9,736 nucleotides of DNA from an uncultured Porphyromonas sp. (GTDB lineage Bacteria > Bacteroidota > Bacteroidia > Bacteroidales > Porphyromonadaceae), in NCBI GenBank assembly GCA_945867245.1, contig CAMBHQ010000020.1, forward strand, positions 1-9,736. The letters are read 5' to 3'. The notes under the pieces are model-generated. The model worked only from the letters and a program-made list of their open reading frames with translations. It had not been told where the DNA came from and did no database searches. Shown here piece by piece: positions 1 through 6,757 of this stretch. Each line of letters begins with the position of its first letter. Within the stretch, counting starts at the first letter, position 1. A program made the position numbers and the translations under genes.

Positions 1-446
1 TCATAAGCGACGCGGGCCTAGGCTCTAGGCGTGAGGTCGATGAGTTTATACGCCGTGGACGCGTCAAGATTAACGGCAAGCGTGCACAGCTCGGCGATAT
101 GGTCGGCACCGAGGACCTAGTCCTATTCGACGACCTAGACCTACCGACCAAAGAGCTCGTCCTAGAGCATATCGCCCTAGAGAAGGTATTGCGCCACGAG
201 CAAGCCAAGCAGGACAAGCCCCGCACACGCGATAAGGCGAGCGAGCGCGCCGAGAGTCAGCGACTACAGCACGCCAGTAAGAGCGCGGCCCTGCGCAAAA
301 CCAGCAAAAACAACCCTGTCAATAAGTATCGTGCCAAGGTGCTAGCAGGCGAAATCCTAGAGTCAGATACCACTCTAGCACAGCGCCCCAGCAAGCGCAG
401 CGGTACCCGTGGGGCAGTGCGCAAAGAGCGTACGCATAAGGACTAA
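1..446 (+). CDS. S4-domain RNA-binding protein with basic C-terminal tail (5' end outside window)
   Basis: The frame is open from the left edge to the TAA at 444-446, giving 147 complete visible codons; the start lies outside. The first visible residues, ISDAGLGSRREVDEFIRRG followed by RVKINGKRAQLGDMV, are a typical S4 RNA-binding fold of the kind found at the N-terminus of RluB/RluF pseudouridine synthases. What follows is not a synthase domain: from about visible residue 50 the chain becomes a highly charged, Lys/Arg/Ala/Ser-rich and probably disordered tail ending in KERTHKD. I infer a small protein that binds structured RNA, perhaps rRNA, with the tail adding nonspecific affinity. The ATG at 99 lies inside the S4 fold and is not the real start. 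The next gene begins 25 bp downstream on the same strand, so the two are probably co-transcribed. The family call is good; the exact function is unknown. Confidence 0.8.
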   Translation, partial: ISDAGLGSRREVDEFIRRGRVKINGKRAQLGDMVGTEDLVLFDDLDLPTKELVLEHIALEKVLRHEQAKQDKPRTRDKASERAESQRLQHASKSAALRKTSKNNPVNKYRAKVLAGEILESDTTLAQRPSKRSGTRGAVRKERTHKD

Positions 447-471
447 TAAACCCAACAACAGCAACTGATAG

Positions 472-1005
472 ATGAAAGTATATTTGATGAGACACACCAC
501 CGTCGTATGGGACGGTGCTATCACCTGCTACGGCAATACCGATGTAGACGTGCGGGAGAGCTTCCCCGAGGAGGCCGAGGCCGCCAAGGCACGGCTAGCA
601 GGTATCAAGGTAGACCGAGTATATAGTAGCCCCCTACAGCGTGCCAGCAAGCTAGCGGATTACTGCGGTTATGCCGATGCCGAGCGAGATGACAGACTGC
701 GCGAGATGAACTTCGGGGACTGGGAGGGCAAGCCCTGGAGCGAGATCATCGGCGACGAAGACTACCACGAGTTTTTCGCCCGCTACCTCACAGAGCGCAC
801 CCCAGGGGGCGAGAGTCAGGAGGAGCAGCTAGCCCGTGTGCAGGACTTCATCCTAGAGAAGAAAGCCGAGGGACACGAGTCCATCCTCATCTTCTGCCAC
901 GGTGGCGTTATCAACTGCGCCCGCACCTTGGCGGGGCTCACTAGGCTCATCGATGCCTTCGCCACGATACCCGACTTCGGATCACTCACCGAGCTCGAGT
1001 TCTAA
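472..1005 (+). CDS. cobC: histidine phosphatase family protein, alpha-ribazole phosphatase (CobC) type
   Basis: A 177-residue protein with the full histidine phosphatase core. The phospho-accepting His8 sits in MRHTT, in the place of the usual RHG. Arg57 lies in the YSSPLQRAS phosphate-pocket motif, Glu78 in LREMNFGDWEG is the likely general acid, and His143 in IFCHGG is the second catalytic histidine. The CYGNTDV stretch at 19-25 after the first motif and the EMNFGDWEG block are typical of alpha-ribazole phosphatases, which remove the phosphate from alpha-ribazole 5'-phosphate late in cobalamin assembly. The length fits the family. It is cytosolic, with no signal peptide. The start ATG lies 25 bp after the S4 gene and has no Shine-Dalgarno, as expected in Bacteroidota. 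No other cobalamin gene is visible nearby, so the substrate is inferred from family resemblance only; a general phosphoglycerate-mutase-like phosphatase remains possible. Confidence 0.85.
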   Translation: MKVYLMRHTTVVWDGAITCYGNTDVDVRESFPEEAEAAKARLAGIKVDRVYSSPLQRASKLADYCGYADAERDDRLREMNFGDWEGKPWSEIIGDEDYHEFFARYLTERTPGGESQEEQLARVQDFILEKKAEGHESILIFCHGGVINCARTLAGLTRLIDAFATIPDFGSLTELEF

Positions 1006-1019
1006 GCCTTGCTAAACCT

Positions 1020-1040
1020 TTGGCCTAGCAACTAGGTTAA
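1020..1040 (+). other. small CTAG-containing dyad between cobC-like gene and ferritin
   Basis: TTGGCCTAG, a CAA loop, then CTAGGTTAA can pair over nine positions (two of them G-U in RNA), starting 14 bp after the phosphatase stop. There is no T-run after it, so it is a poor intrinsic terminator. It could be a weak transcript-end hairpin or a protein-binding dyad ahead of the ferritin gene. The right arm, CTAGGTTA, also occurs in the palindrome before hcp (1675-1690). Confidence 0.3.
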
Positions 1041-1095
1041 TAGAGTGCTTAACGATTTACTAACAGAGGCAAGACCTCATAACAAGACAACAAAT

Positions 1096-1581
1096 ATGAA
1101 GTTTACACAGACGATGCAGGACGCTATCAACCTGCAGATTAACCGCGAGATGTGGTCAGCCAACCTATACCTCTCTATGAGCCTACACTTCGCTCACGAG
1201 GGTCTCAGTGGCTTCGCTAGCTGGTTCCACAAGCAGTATGACGAGGAGATCCAGCACGCTCAGGATATGATGAAGTACGTCCTCCGTCGTGGTGGCCGTG
1301 TAGAGCTCAAGGCTGTAGAGGCTGTACCTACTACTTTCGGCTCTACGCTCTCTATCGTAGAGGAAGCCTACAAGCACGAGTGCTACGTGTCTGAGTGCAT
1401 CGAGGAGCTCGTACGCATCGCTGGCGCAGAGAAGGATATGCCCTCACAGGACTTCTTCTGGAAGTACATCCGTGAGCAGGTAGAGGAAGAGGAAGTAGCT
1501 AGCGACCTCGTAAACAAGGTGAAGATGGCCGAGGACAAGTACCTCTATCAGCTTGACAAGGAGCTAGGCCAGCGCCAGTAA
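1096..1581 (+). CDS. ftnA: non-heme ferritin (bacterial FtnA type)
   Basis: Starting at ATG 1096 the product is 161 residues (MKFTQTMQDAINLQINREMW...), the normal size for bacterial ferritins. It is a cytosolic iron-storage protein that oxidises Fe(II) at a dinuclear centre in each subunit and deposits a ferric core in a 24-subunit shell. The ferroxidase ligands are all present: Glu18, Glu51 and His54 in the DEEIQHA stretch, Glu95, Glu127 and Glu130/131 in REQVEEEE, each one position later than in E. coli FtnA. A GTG at 1045 would add 17 residues (LNDLLTEARPHNKTTN) with no family support, so it was not used. There is no heme-ligating methionine pattern to suggest bacterioferritin. A strong terminator follows 26 bp after the stop, so the gene ends a transcript. 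Its promoter was not identified with confidence. Confidence 0.95.
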   Translation: MKFTQTMQDAINLQINREMWSANLYLSMSLHFAHEGLSGFASWFHKQYDEEIQHAQDMMKYVLRRGGRVELKAVEAVPTTFGSTLSIVEEAYKHECYVSECIEELVRIAGAEKDMPSQDFFWKYIREQVEEEEVASDLVNKVKMAEDKYLYQLDKELGQRQ

Positions 1582-1607
1582 ACCCAGGCCCTAAGCCACA
1601 AACGCAC

Positions 1608-1649
1608 TACGGGGCGTGTCTCTCAGCGAGACACGCCCCGTATTTATTT
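1608..1649 (+). terminator. strong intrinsic terminator after ferritin
   Basis: A perfect 15-bp stem (TACGGGGCGTGTCTC at 1608-1622 with its reverse complement at 1628-1642), a five-base loop TCAGC, then TTTATTT. It starts 26 bp after the ferritin stop and separates ferritin from the hcp promoter. Confidence 0.93.
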
Positions 1650-1674
1650 CGCCCCCTAGCCCAGACGACTAGGA

Positions 1675-1690
1675 TGTAACCTAGGTTACA
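1675..1690. promoter_or_regulatory. predicted FNR/CRP-family (HcpR-like) operator upstream of hcp
   Basis: TGTAACCTAGGTTACA is a perfect 16-bp palindrome with the layout TGTnA-N6-TnACA used by CRP/FNR-family regulators. Its centre (1682.5) is about 41.5 bp before the start site I predict near 1724 from the -7 box at 1712-1719, the classic position of a class II activator site, touching the -33 region. In Porphyromonas gingivalis, hcp is controlled by HcpR, an FNR/CRP-family NO/nitrite-responsive activator. Assigning this site to an HcpR homologue is an inference. Confidence 0.7.
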
Positions 1691-1691
1691 C

Positions 1692-1719
1692 TTTGCCAAC
1701 GAGGGAGGATGTACTTTTG
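1692..1719 (+). promoter_or_regulatory. Bacteroidota-type promoter of hcp
   Basis: TACTTTTG at 1712-1719 is an exact match to the Bacteroidota -7 consensus TAnnTTTG, and TTTG at 1692-1695 sits 16 bp upstream as the -33 element, slightly closer than usual. The predicted start near 1724 leaves a leader of about 29 bases before the ATG at 1753. The somewhat short spacing and the overlapping operator suggest an activator-dependent promoter. Confidence 0.7.
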
Positions 1720-1752
1720 TCAGCAAACCCAAATAAACGATTTATCACTATT

Positions 1753-3408
1753 ATGAGTAATGCAATGTTTTGCTTCCAGTGTCAGGAAGCTAATAAGGGT
1801 GTAGGCTGCACCATCAAGGGCGTGTGTGGCAAGGAAGCCAGCACAGCCATGTACCTCGACCTCCTCAAGTTCGTTACCAAGGCGGTATCTATCGTGAGCA
1901 CCTCCATACGCGAGGCCGGCAACGCTATCGACACCGAGGTAAACCACTGGGTGACAGAGGCCCTCTTCACGACTATTACCAACGCCAACTTCGACGACGA
2001 CGCTATCCAGCTGCGCATCGCCAAGGGTATAGCCCTGCGCAATAAGCTGATGGCTCAGGCTCAGAGCGAAGGCATCAGCCTGCCTCAGCACGAGGCGCTC
2101 AGCTGGGACGGACAGCCCGAGGGCTATGCCGAGCAAGCTAAGAAAGTGGGCGTCCTCAGCGAACAGAACGAAGACGTACGCTCACTCAAGGAACTCATCA
2201 TCTACGGCCTAACGGGTATGGCGGCTTATCTAGACCATGCTATGCGCCTAGGCTTCGACAACGAGGCCTGCCACTCGTTCACGCAGGAGGCTCTACGAGA
2301 CATCACGGTGAAGGCCCTATCGGCAGACGAGCTGGTAGCCCTAGTACTACGCACAGGCGAGTACGGCGTACATGCTATGGCCCTCCTAGATACGGCCAAT
2401 ACGACCAAGTATGGCCACCCCGAGATGACCAAGGTAAACATCGGTGTAGGCACGCGCCCTGGTATCCTCATCAGCGGACACGACCTCCACGATATGGAGG
2501 ACCTCCTCAAGCAGACCGAGGGCACGGGCATCGACGTGTACACGCATAGCGAAATGCTACCTGCACACTACTATCCCGAGTTCAAGAAGTACAAGCACTT
2601 CGTCGGCAACTATGGTAACGCCTGGTGGCAGCAGCGCGAGGAGTTCACCTCATTCAACGGCCCTATCGTCTTCACTACGAACTGTATCGTACCACCTCTG
2701 AAGACCTCGACCTACAAGGACCGCATGTTCACCAGCAACGCCACTGGCTACCCTGGTTGCAAGTACATCCCTACGGACGAGAACGGCCACAAGGACTACA
2801 GCGAGGTAATCGCCATCGCCAAGACCTGCCAGCCTCCTACCGAGATAGAGCGAGGCGAAATCATCGGTGGCTTTGCGCACAACCAAGTACTAGCCCTCGG
2901 GGATAAGGTGGTAGAGAACGTCAAGAGCGGTGCTATCCGTCGATTCATCGTGATGAGTGGCTGTGATGGCCGTATGAAGAGCCGTGATTACTACACCGAG
3001 TTCGCCAAGGCCCTGCCTAAGGATACGGTTATACTCACCTCGGGCTGCGCCAAGTACCGCTACAACAAGCTCCCTCTGGGCGACATCAACGGCATCCCAC
3101 GCGTCCTCGATGCAGGCCAGTGCAACGACAGCTACTCTCTGGCTGTTATCGCCCTCAAGCTCAAGGAAATCTTCCAGCTCAACGACATCAACGAGCTACC
3201 CATCACCTACAATATCGCGTGGTACGAGCAGAAGGCCGTTATCGTGCTACTGGCTCTCCTATACCTCGGGGTCAAGGATATCCACCTCGGTCCTACGCTC
3301 CCAGCCTTTGTCTCTCCGGGCGTGGCTAAGGTGCTCATCGAGAACTTCGGTATCGCTAGCATCGGCAGCGTAGAGGATGACCTCAAGAAGTTTGGCCTAG
3401 TGTCGTAA
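1753..3408 (+). CDS. hcp: hybrid cluster protein (hydroxylamine/NO reductase), class I
   Basis: From ATG 1753 the product is 551 residues, standard for class I Hcp. It is a cytosolic iron-sulfur protein that reduces hydroxylamine to ammonia in vitro and acts in NO detoxification in anaerobes. Cys7, Cys10, Cys19 and Cys25 (C-x2-C-x8-C-x5-C) form the N-terminal [4Fe-4S] site of class I enzymes; the spacing is not that of the class II E. coli type. All hybrid-cluster ligands are visible: His243 (SGHDL), Glu267 (THSEM), Cys311 (TTNC), Cys404 (MSGC, the persulfide cysteine position), Cys432 (TSGC), Cys457 (AGQC), Glu492 and Lys494 (WYEQK). ATG 1765 (MFCFQCQ) is a possible alternative start. A TTG at 1693 would add 20 residues, but it lies upstream of the -7 box and was rejected. 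The gene stands alone between its own promoter and terminator. No separate Hcr reductase gene adjoins it, so the electron donor is not evident here. Confidence 0.97.
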   Translation: MSNAMFCFQCQEANKGVGCTIKGVCGKEASTAMYLDLLKFVTKAVSIVSTSIREAGNAIDTEVNHWVTEALFTTITNANFDDDAIQLRIAKGIALRNKLMAQAQSEGISLPQHEALSWDGQPEGYAEQAKKVGVLSEQNEDVRSLKELIIYGLTGMAAYLDHAMRLGFDNEACHSFTQEALRDITVKALSADELVALVLRTGEYGVHAMALLDTANTTKYGHPEMTKVNIGVGTRPGILISGHDLHDMEDLLKQTEGTGIDVYTHSEMLPAHYYPEFKKYKHFVGNYGNAWWQQREEFTSFNGPIVFTTNCIVPPLKTSTYKDRMFTSNATGYPGCKYIPTDENGHKDYSEVIAIAKTCQPPTEIERGEIIGGFAHNQVLALGDKVVENVKSGAIRRFIVMSGCDGRMKSRDYYTEFAKALPKDTVILTSGCAKYRYNKLPLGDINGIPRVLDAGQCNDSYSLAVIALKLKEIFQLNDINELPITYNIAWYEQKAVIVLLALLYLGVKDIHLGPTLPAFVSPGVAKVLIENFGIASIGSVEDDLKKFGLVS

Positions 3409-3433
3409 GTCCTCTAGCCATTGATGTGATAAA

Positions 3434-3471
3434 GAATAGCCCTGCACTCCATACGGAGCGCAGGGCTATTT
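3434..3471. terminator. hairpin terminator between convergent hcp and lctP
   Basis: AATAGCCCTGC (3435-3445) pairs with GCAGGGCTATT (3460-3470), with an inner CTCC-ATAC-GGAG stem, giving a long hairpin that starts 26 bp after the hcp stop. The + strand tail is TTGCTTTGTTT; the - strand tail CTTTAT is weaker, so it could also stop late lctP transcripts. Confidence 0.85.
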
Positions 3472-3520
3472 GCTTTGTTTGGCTTGTAAGGCCTGCCGAT
3501 ACTGCACGACCTCGGAGGTC

Positions 3521-3535
3521 TGCAATAGTGCCTAG
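3521..3535 (+). repeat. imperfect direct repeat, copy 1
   Basis: TGCAATAGTGCCTAG. It matches the copy at 3646-3660 at 13 of 15 positions, the two starts being 125 bp apart. Confidence 0.5.
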
Positions 3536-3645
3536 ACTTTGGAGAATGCGGTAATCGCCAGGCGCCTGGACTGAGGGCGAAGGGAGTTTACTCCTGTAAA
3601 TGACCGAGCCCGAATGTCGCAAACAACGAAGCGAGTGCCGTATTA

Positions 3646-3660
3646 TGCAATAGTCTCTAG
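3646..3660 (+). repeat. imperfect direct repeat, copy 2
   Basis: TGCAATAGTCTCTAG, 10 bp from the lctP stop codon. Together with copy 1 it flanks about 110 bp that contain two of the dyads. Confidence 0.5.
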
Positions 3661-3670
3661 TGGCTCTACC

Positions 3671-5245
3671 TTATAGTGCCATGTGTACGAAGGCGTACAC
3701 CGTAACACCCGCAATCAGCACATATACGAGTGCATAGGGCAGTGCCGAGCGTAGGATAGAGCCCTCCTGACCCTGCATATCGCAGGACGCCGTAGCGATA
3801 GCAATAGACTGAGGCGAGATAATCTTACCACCCGTAGCACCAGCGGTATTGGCGGCTGCGAGCCATGAGACATCCATATCCAGCTGTCCTGCCACCTCGG
3901 CCTGTAGCTTGCCGAAGAGGATATTAGACGAGGTATCACTACCCGTAGCGAAAGTACCGAGGGCACCTACCAGCGGAGCGAAGAGTGGATAGAGAGAGCC
4001 TGTAGCCACTACGAGCGCATCGGCGAGCTCCTTAATCATACCACTATGCGTCATCACAGCACTCATAGCCACTAGACTAATGATGGTAACGGCACTCTTA
4101 TTGAGCTTCATAACTGTCTGCCCTAGGATAGAGAAGAGCTTACCTCCGCGTACCCCCTGTATCAGCCCACCGATAAAGGCTCCTAGGAAGAGCATCAGGC
4201 CAGCGTTGGAGAGCCAACCGAAGTTGAAGGTCTTACCCTCGGCATAGATAGGGAGTGGAATCTTTGATACGCAGTGCGTCTTGAGGAACTCGCTGATAGG
4301 ACCCGATAGCGGACTAGCCAGCACGATGAAGAGGAGAATGAAGCCGTACACAGCCCAGGCCTTAGCCAGCTGACCACCAGTATAGTTGAGCTTCTGTCCC
4401 TCGCCCTTCTCGGTCATCTTAGCCCAGATAACGAGGAAGACGATACAGGCGATGCTACCTAGGATAGCGGGTGTCTCTGCACCGATGAAGTAGCCTGCTG
4501 CGAACTGAGCCGCTAGAGAGATAGCCCCCACCAGAAGCGTCAGGATAATGTTGGGGATGATGTACTTCTTGCTCGTGTCCGTCAGGTAGAGGATAACGAA
4601 GGGGATCATAAACATCAGCACCGATAGCTGTAGCACCACGTCCCCAGCTACTATCTGGATAACGTGTGCAGGCACGTCGCTACCATGTGCCTCCTTCGCT
4701 AGTGTGATAACGGGTACCCCTACAGCACCGAAGCCTGTAGCCACACTATTACCAATCAGAGATACTAGTGCCGAGAACGTGGGCTTGAAGCCGAGCCCGA
4801 TGAGAATTGCCGCAGGGATGGCCACAGCAGTACCGAAGCCCGCCATACCCTCTAGAAGCCCACCGAAGCCCCATACGATCAGTAGCACCTGGATGCGCTT
4901 GTCGCTAGAGATGCTCGTGAACTGCTGCTTGATAACCTCGATTTGCTTGCTCTCTAGGAGGATGTTGTAGCTATAGATCGCCATCATAATAATGATTAGG
5001 ATGGGGAAGATAGCCTTCAGCGCTCCCTCTACAAAAGCCCACCAGGTAACGGTAACAGCCGTTAGCTCTGGATTGATAGCTGTGTACTTCTCAATCGGGA
5101 ACTCCCCGAGAGCGGGCATTGCGAAGAGTGCCACAGCAACAGCAGAGAGGAGTGCCGCTACGGCGCTCCAGTCGCCTCGTACCTTAAAGCCGACCATCAG
5201 TACGATCAGCAAAAGGATAGGTAGTAGAGATAGGAAGATGCTCAT
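3671..5245 (-). CDS. lctP: L-lactate permease (LctP family)
   Basis: A 524-residue polytopic inner-membrane protein of the lactate permease family (TC 2.A.14), which imports lactate (and often glycolate) with protons. The sequence is almost continuous hydrophobic segments, about 12 to 14, starting at residue 3. The family blocks are clear: GGLLEGMAGFGTAVAIP at 128-144, GNSVATGFGAVGVP at 165-178, ATGSDTSSNILFG at 433-445 and AANTAGATGGKIISPQSIA at 464-482. Length is close to the usual 530-550. The ATG at 5243-5245 gives the expected MSIFLSLLPI N-terminus. The gene is convergent with hcp. Upstream it is separated from the lipoprotein operon by a terminator and about 500 bp, so it should have its own promoter. 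No lactate dehydrogenase or LutABC gene adjoins it in the window, so the lactate-oxidising partner is encoded elsewhere. Confidence 0.96.
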   Translation of the reverse strand: MSIFLSLLPILLLIVLMVGFKVRGDWSAVAALLSAVAVALFAMPALGEFPIEKYTAINPELTAVTVTWWAFVEGALKAIFPILIIIMMAIYSYNILLESKQIEVIKQQFTSISSDKRIQVLLIVWGFGGLLEGMAGFGTAVAIPAAILIGLGFKPTFSALVSLIGNSVATGFGAVGVPVITLAKEAHGSDVPAHVIQIVAGDVVLQLSVLMFMIPFVILYLTDTSKKYIIPNIILTLLVGAISLAAQFAAGYFIGAETPAILGSIACIVFLVIWAKMTEKGEGQKLNYTGGQLAKAWAVYGFILLFIVLASPLSGPISEFLKTHCVSKIPLPIYAEGKTFNFGWLSNAGLMLFLGAFIGGLIQGVRGGKLFSILGQTVMKLNKSAVTIISLVAMSAVMTHSGMIKELADALVVATGSLYPLFAPLVGALGTFATGSDTSSNILFGKLQAEVAGQLDMDVSWLAAANTAGATGGKIISPQSIAIATASCDMQGQEGSILRSALPYALVYVLIAGVTVYAFVHMAL

Positions 5246-5520
5246 ACGTAACCTGTTTTTAAGTGATACTTGTAGTGCTTATGATTATTAACCTTATCGT
5301 GTCGCTAAGTTAGATATTTATTTCGGATATGCAAATACAAGCCTTGACTTTTTAATAACCGAAGCAAGCTATAAGGCCTTCGCTAGTAGTTGCTCTTTGG
5401 TTTATTAAATACCCACCAAGGTTTATCCTATGCAAGTCTGTGCAGGACAAACAAGGCAACATGCACAAAACTAATACGTGGAGCATAATTTACTCAGCAA
5501 TAAGTGTAATTATAATAAAC
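5246..5520 (-). promoter_or_regulatory. AT-rich leader and promoter region of lctP
   Basis: No gene is seen on either strand. The stretch is much more AT-rich than its neighbours. On the - strand, TAGTTTTG (5466-5473) matches the -7 consensus TAnnTTTG exactly but has no good -33 partner at normal spacing, and it would imply a leader of more than 200 bases. TGTATTTG nearer the gene (around 5330) is a one-mismatch alternative. GTGCA/TGCAC arms near 5440-5466 and an AAGGCCTT dyad near 5373 could be regulatory. I do not recognise a riboswitch. The exact start site is not determined. Confidence 0.4.
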
Positions 5521-5556
5521 TAGGCTCGGCGTACAGAAAACCATACGCCGAGCCTA
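5508..5556 (-). terminator. intrinsic terminator closing the lipoprotein operon
   Basis: A perfect 13-bp stem (TAGGCTCGGCGTA at 5521-5533 with its complement at 5544-5556) and a 10-base loop. Read on the - strand it is followed by GTTTATTATAATT, a T-rich tail. It lies about 190 bp after the last stop codon of the operon (5750), beyond the 23-bp repeat array, so the array belongs to the operon's 3' UTR. Confidence 0.88.
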
Positions 5557-5563
5557 CTCATCC

Positions 5564-5701
5564 CCTAGTTAGTGTACACTCGTCCACCTAGTAGAGGACG
5601 AGTTGCCCGCCTAGTAGGCAGACGTTCGTCGACCTAATAGGCGGACAAGTGGCGACCTAATAGGCGGACGATCGTCGACCTAGTAGGGGCATCAGGCCGC
5701 G
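5564..5701. repeat. six-unit tandem array with exact 23-bp period
   Basis: Units begin at 5564, 5587, 5610, 5633, 5656 and 5679, all with CCTA. The core is CCTARTAGG, an odd dyad (CCTA-N-TAGG). In the best units (5610 and 5656) it is followed by a second dyad, GACG-NN-CGTC, and a closing GA. The outer units (5564 and 5679) are the most degenerate, the usual pattern in old tandem arrays. One larger stem, ACTCGTCC (5578-5585) with GGACGAGT (5596-5603), spans a unit boundary. No gene lies here. It may be a protein-binding array, a structured 3' UTR, or a simple minisatellite. Confidence 0.85.
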
Positions 5702-5749
5702 CTTAACTTATACAACACACTTAGATGATAAACTAATCCTCATTCCCCC

Positions 5750-6757
5750 TTAGGACCAGTAAAAGAAGGGCAAACTAATGTTCACAGTCCGGATAAGCTC
5801 GCCATTCTCTCGCAAGAAATAGATGTTATAGCCCGTTGAAGACCTGCTGCCTCGGGGTGTTCCCTCCAATTGGCGGGGTTCGAGTTGTAGATACCCCCTC
5901 GTCTTCTCTGCGTTTGTCCAGACAAGTTCGATGTCGTAAAACCTCATCGTACCCAACTCTACCTTTATCCCAGAGGCAGCCGATACCTCGGTGCCATCCA
6001 AGTAGTTCTTTATTGAGAAAGGTATTTGATAGGACTTCTTGATCACCTCATCCGAAAGCGTCAGCGGGTCTATATCAAGCACCAGATTGGGCTGTAACTC
6101 TCTCTGCAGATGTAGTATCGTCCCATCCGTCAGTTGTAGCTCGTAGTAGCCTGTGGTCGCTGAGGGATTGATGGACTGAAACAATCCGGGCAGCACCACA
6201 CCAGGGTCTCCCTGTGGCCCCTGTATGGGATAGTCGAGCCTCTGCCAATTATCTGGGCTAGTCTCTACATGCCAGGCTCCGTCCCTAATGTCCAGCCTTG
6301 GAGTGAAGCCCTCCTTGCCGTTAATGCTCTCTACATCAAAAGCAAGTACACGCTCGCCATTATTCATGAGCCACTGGTCATCGACACGCCAGTAGTACTT
6401 ACCATCACTAGGCTCTTGCTGTACGCCCATAGTAATGCCCTTACCCGTTTGTCCCGCTAAGCCTATCGGCAAGAAAAGCGTCTTATTGTCGCTCATCTCT
6501 AGGGTATAACCGACCAGCTTGCCATCCCGGGTTACTTGCGTTATCGCCTTGACGCTTCGCCCAGGCTTCAAGAGCTCTTGCAGGGTGGCAATCTCTTGGT
6601 TGTAAGCTCTTAGGCGAGTCTCTATATCCGTGATACGCTTGTCTACATTGCTTATCCGAGAGCGCAAAGGGGCATCATCATAAGCCTTGGAGCAAGAGTT
6701 TATCGTCGTCAGCACGAGTAGTCCTATGCCGACCCATAGTATTGCAGTATGTCTCAT
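5750..6757 (-). CDS. DUF4988 lipoprotein (PL29-type N-terminal domain), short paralogue
   Basis: A 335-residue predicted lipoprotein. The signal peptide ends at the lipobox IxSC with Cys22; the mature protein begins CSKAYDD, an acidic tether like the signals that send Bacteroidota lipoproteins to the cell surface. Residues 29-66 form a heptad-like coiled coil (LRSRISNVDKRITDIETRLR). The segment up to about 180 has the DUF4988 features: TxxGKLVGYTLEMSDNKTL, GKYYWRVDDQWL, GFTPRLDIRDGAWHV and a short collagen-like GPQGDPG. Residues 192-335 are a beta-rich domain that aligns with residues 191-310 of the next gene upstream (LFQSI / MFESV; SYQIPFSIKN / SYTIPFTITG). It lacks the BACON and LRR parts of that paralogue. 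Its ATG overlaps the upstream TGA by 4 bp (ATGA), so translation is coupled. It is the last gene of the operon. The molecular function is unknown; a surface scaffold or adhesin partner is an inference. Confidence 0.85.
   Translation of the reverse strand: MRHTAILWVGIGLLVLTTINSCSKAYDDAPLRSRISNVDKRITDIETRLRAYNQEIATLQELLKPGRSVKAITQVTRDGKLVGYTLEMSDNKTLFLPIGLAGQTGKGITMGVQQEPSDGKYYWRVDDQWLMNNGERVLAFDVESINGKEGFTPRLDIRDGAWHVETSPDNWQRLDYPIQGPQGDPGVVLPGLFQSINPSATTGYYELQLTDGTILHLQRELQPNLVLDIDPLTLSDEVIKKSYQIPFSIKNYLDGTEVSAASGIKVELGTMRFYDIELVWTNAEKTRGYLQLEPRQLEGTPRGSRSSTGYNIYFLRENGELIRTVNISLPFFYWS

Larger units (their letters stand above)
3472..3670. other. gene-free stretch with several dyads and an imperfect direct repeat
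   Basis: No convincing gene is seen. The stretch is unusually structured. A hairpin at 3503-3524 has arms GACCTC/GAGGTC flanked by TGCA on both sides. CCAGGCGCCTGG at 3558-3569 is a perfect 12-bp palindrome. GGAGT-TT-ACTCC at 3583-3594 competes with TTTAC-TCCT-GTAAA at 3587-3600. A 15-bp direct repeat (3521-3535 and 3646-3660, 13 of 15 identical) brackets the right part. A 79-codon TTG-started frame on the - strand (3383-3622) runs through here into the hcp 3' end but looks spurious. Candidates are a small RNA, a repetitive intergenic element, or decayed sequence. The downstream end of the lctP transcript also lies here. Confidence 0.4.

Noticed and set aside
1..446. Broken pseudouridine synthase gene
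   Set aside because: The S4 domain is RluB/RluF-like, but the following charged tail is a clean open frame and no synthase remnant could be recognised in it.
1014..1022. Ferritin promoter at AACCTTTG
   Set aside because: One mismatch to TAnnTTTG and no -33 element at a suitable distance; not strong enough to annotate.
1045..1095. GTG-started N-terminal extension of ferritin
   Set aside because: It adds 17 residues without family support; ATG 1096 gives the normal ferritin N-terminus and the expected ligand numbering.
1693..1752. TTG-started N-terminal extension of Hcp
   Set aside because: The TTG lies in the -33 element, upstream of the -7 box, so it would not be in the transcript; class I Hcp proteins begin near MFCFQCQ.
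3383..3622. 79-codon frame on the - strand
   Set aside because: It starts with TTG, overlaps the hcp 3' end and crosses the terminator hairpin. No recognisable domain is seen, so it was treated as non-coding; if it is found in many copies elsewhere it would mark a repeat element.
3521..3660. Insertion sequence with target-site duplication
   Set aside because: The flanking 15-bp direct repeats are imperfect, no terminal inverted repeats or transposase are visible, and the interior is only about 110 bp.
4704..5291. Two + strand frames (4704-4970 and 4992-5291)
   Set aside because: They are antisense to lctP, low in complexity and have no domain; they are shadows of a long hydrophobic gene.
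5564..5701. CRISPR array
   Set aside because: Units are contiguous with a 23-bp period and only about 9 well-conserved bases; there are no repeat-spacer units of CRISPR size and no cas genes in the window.
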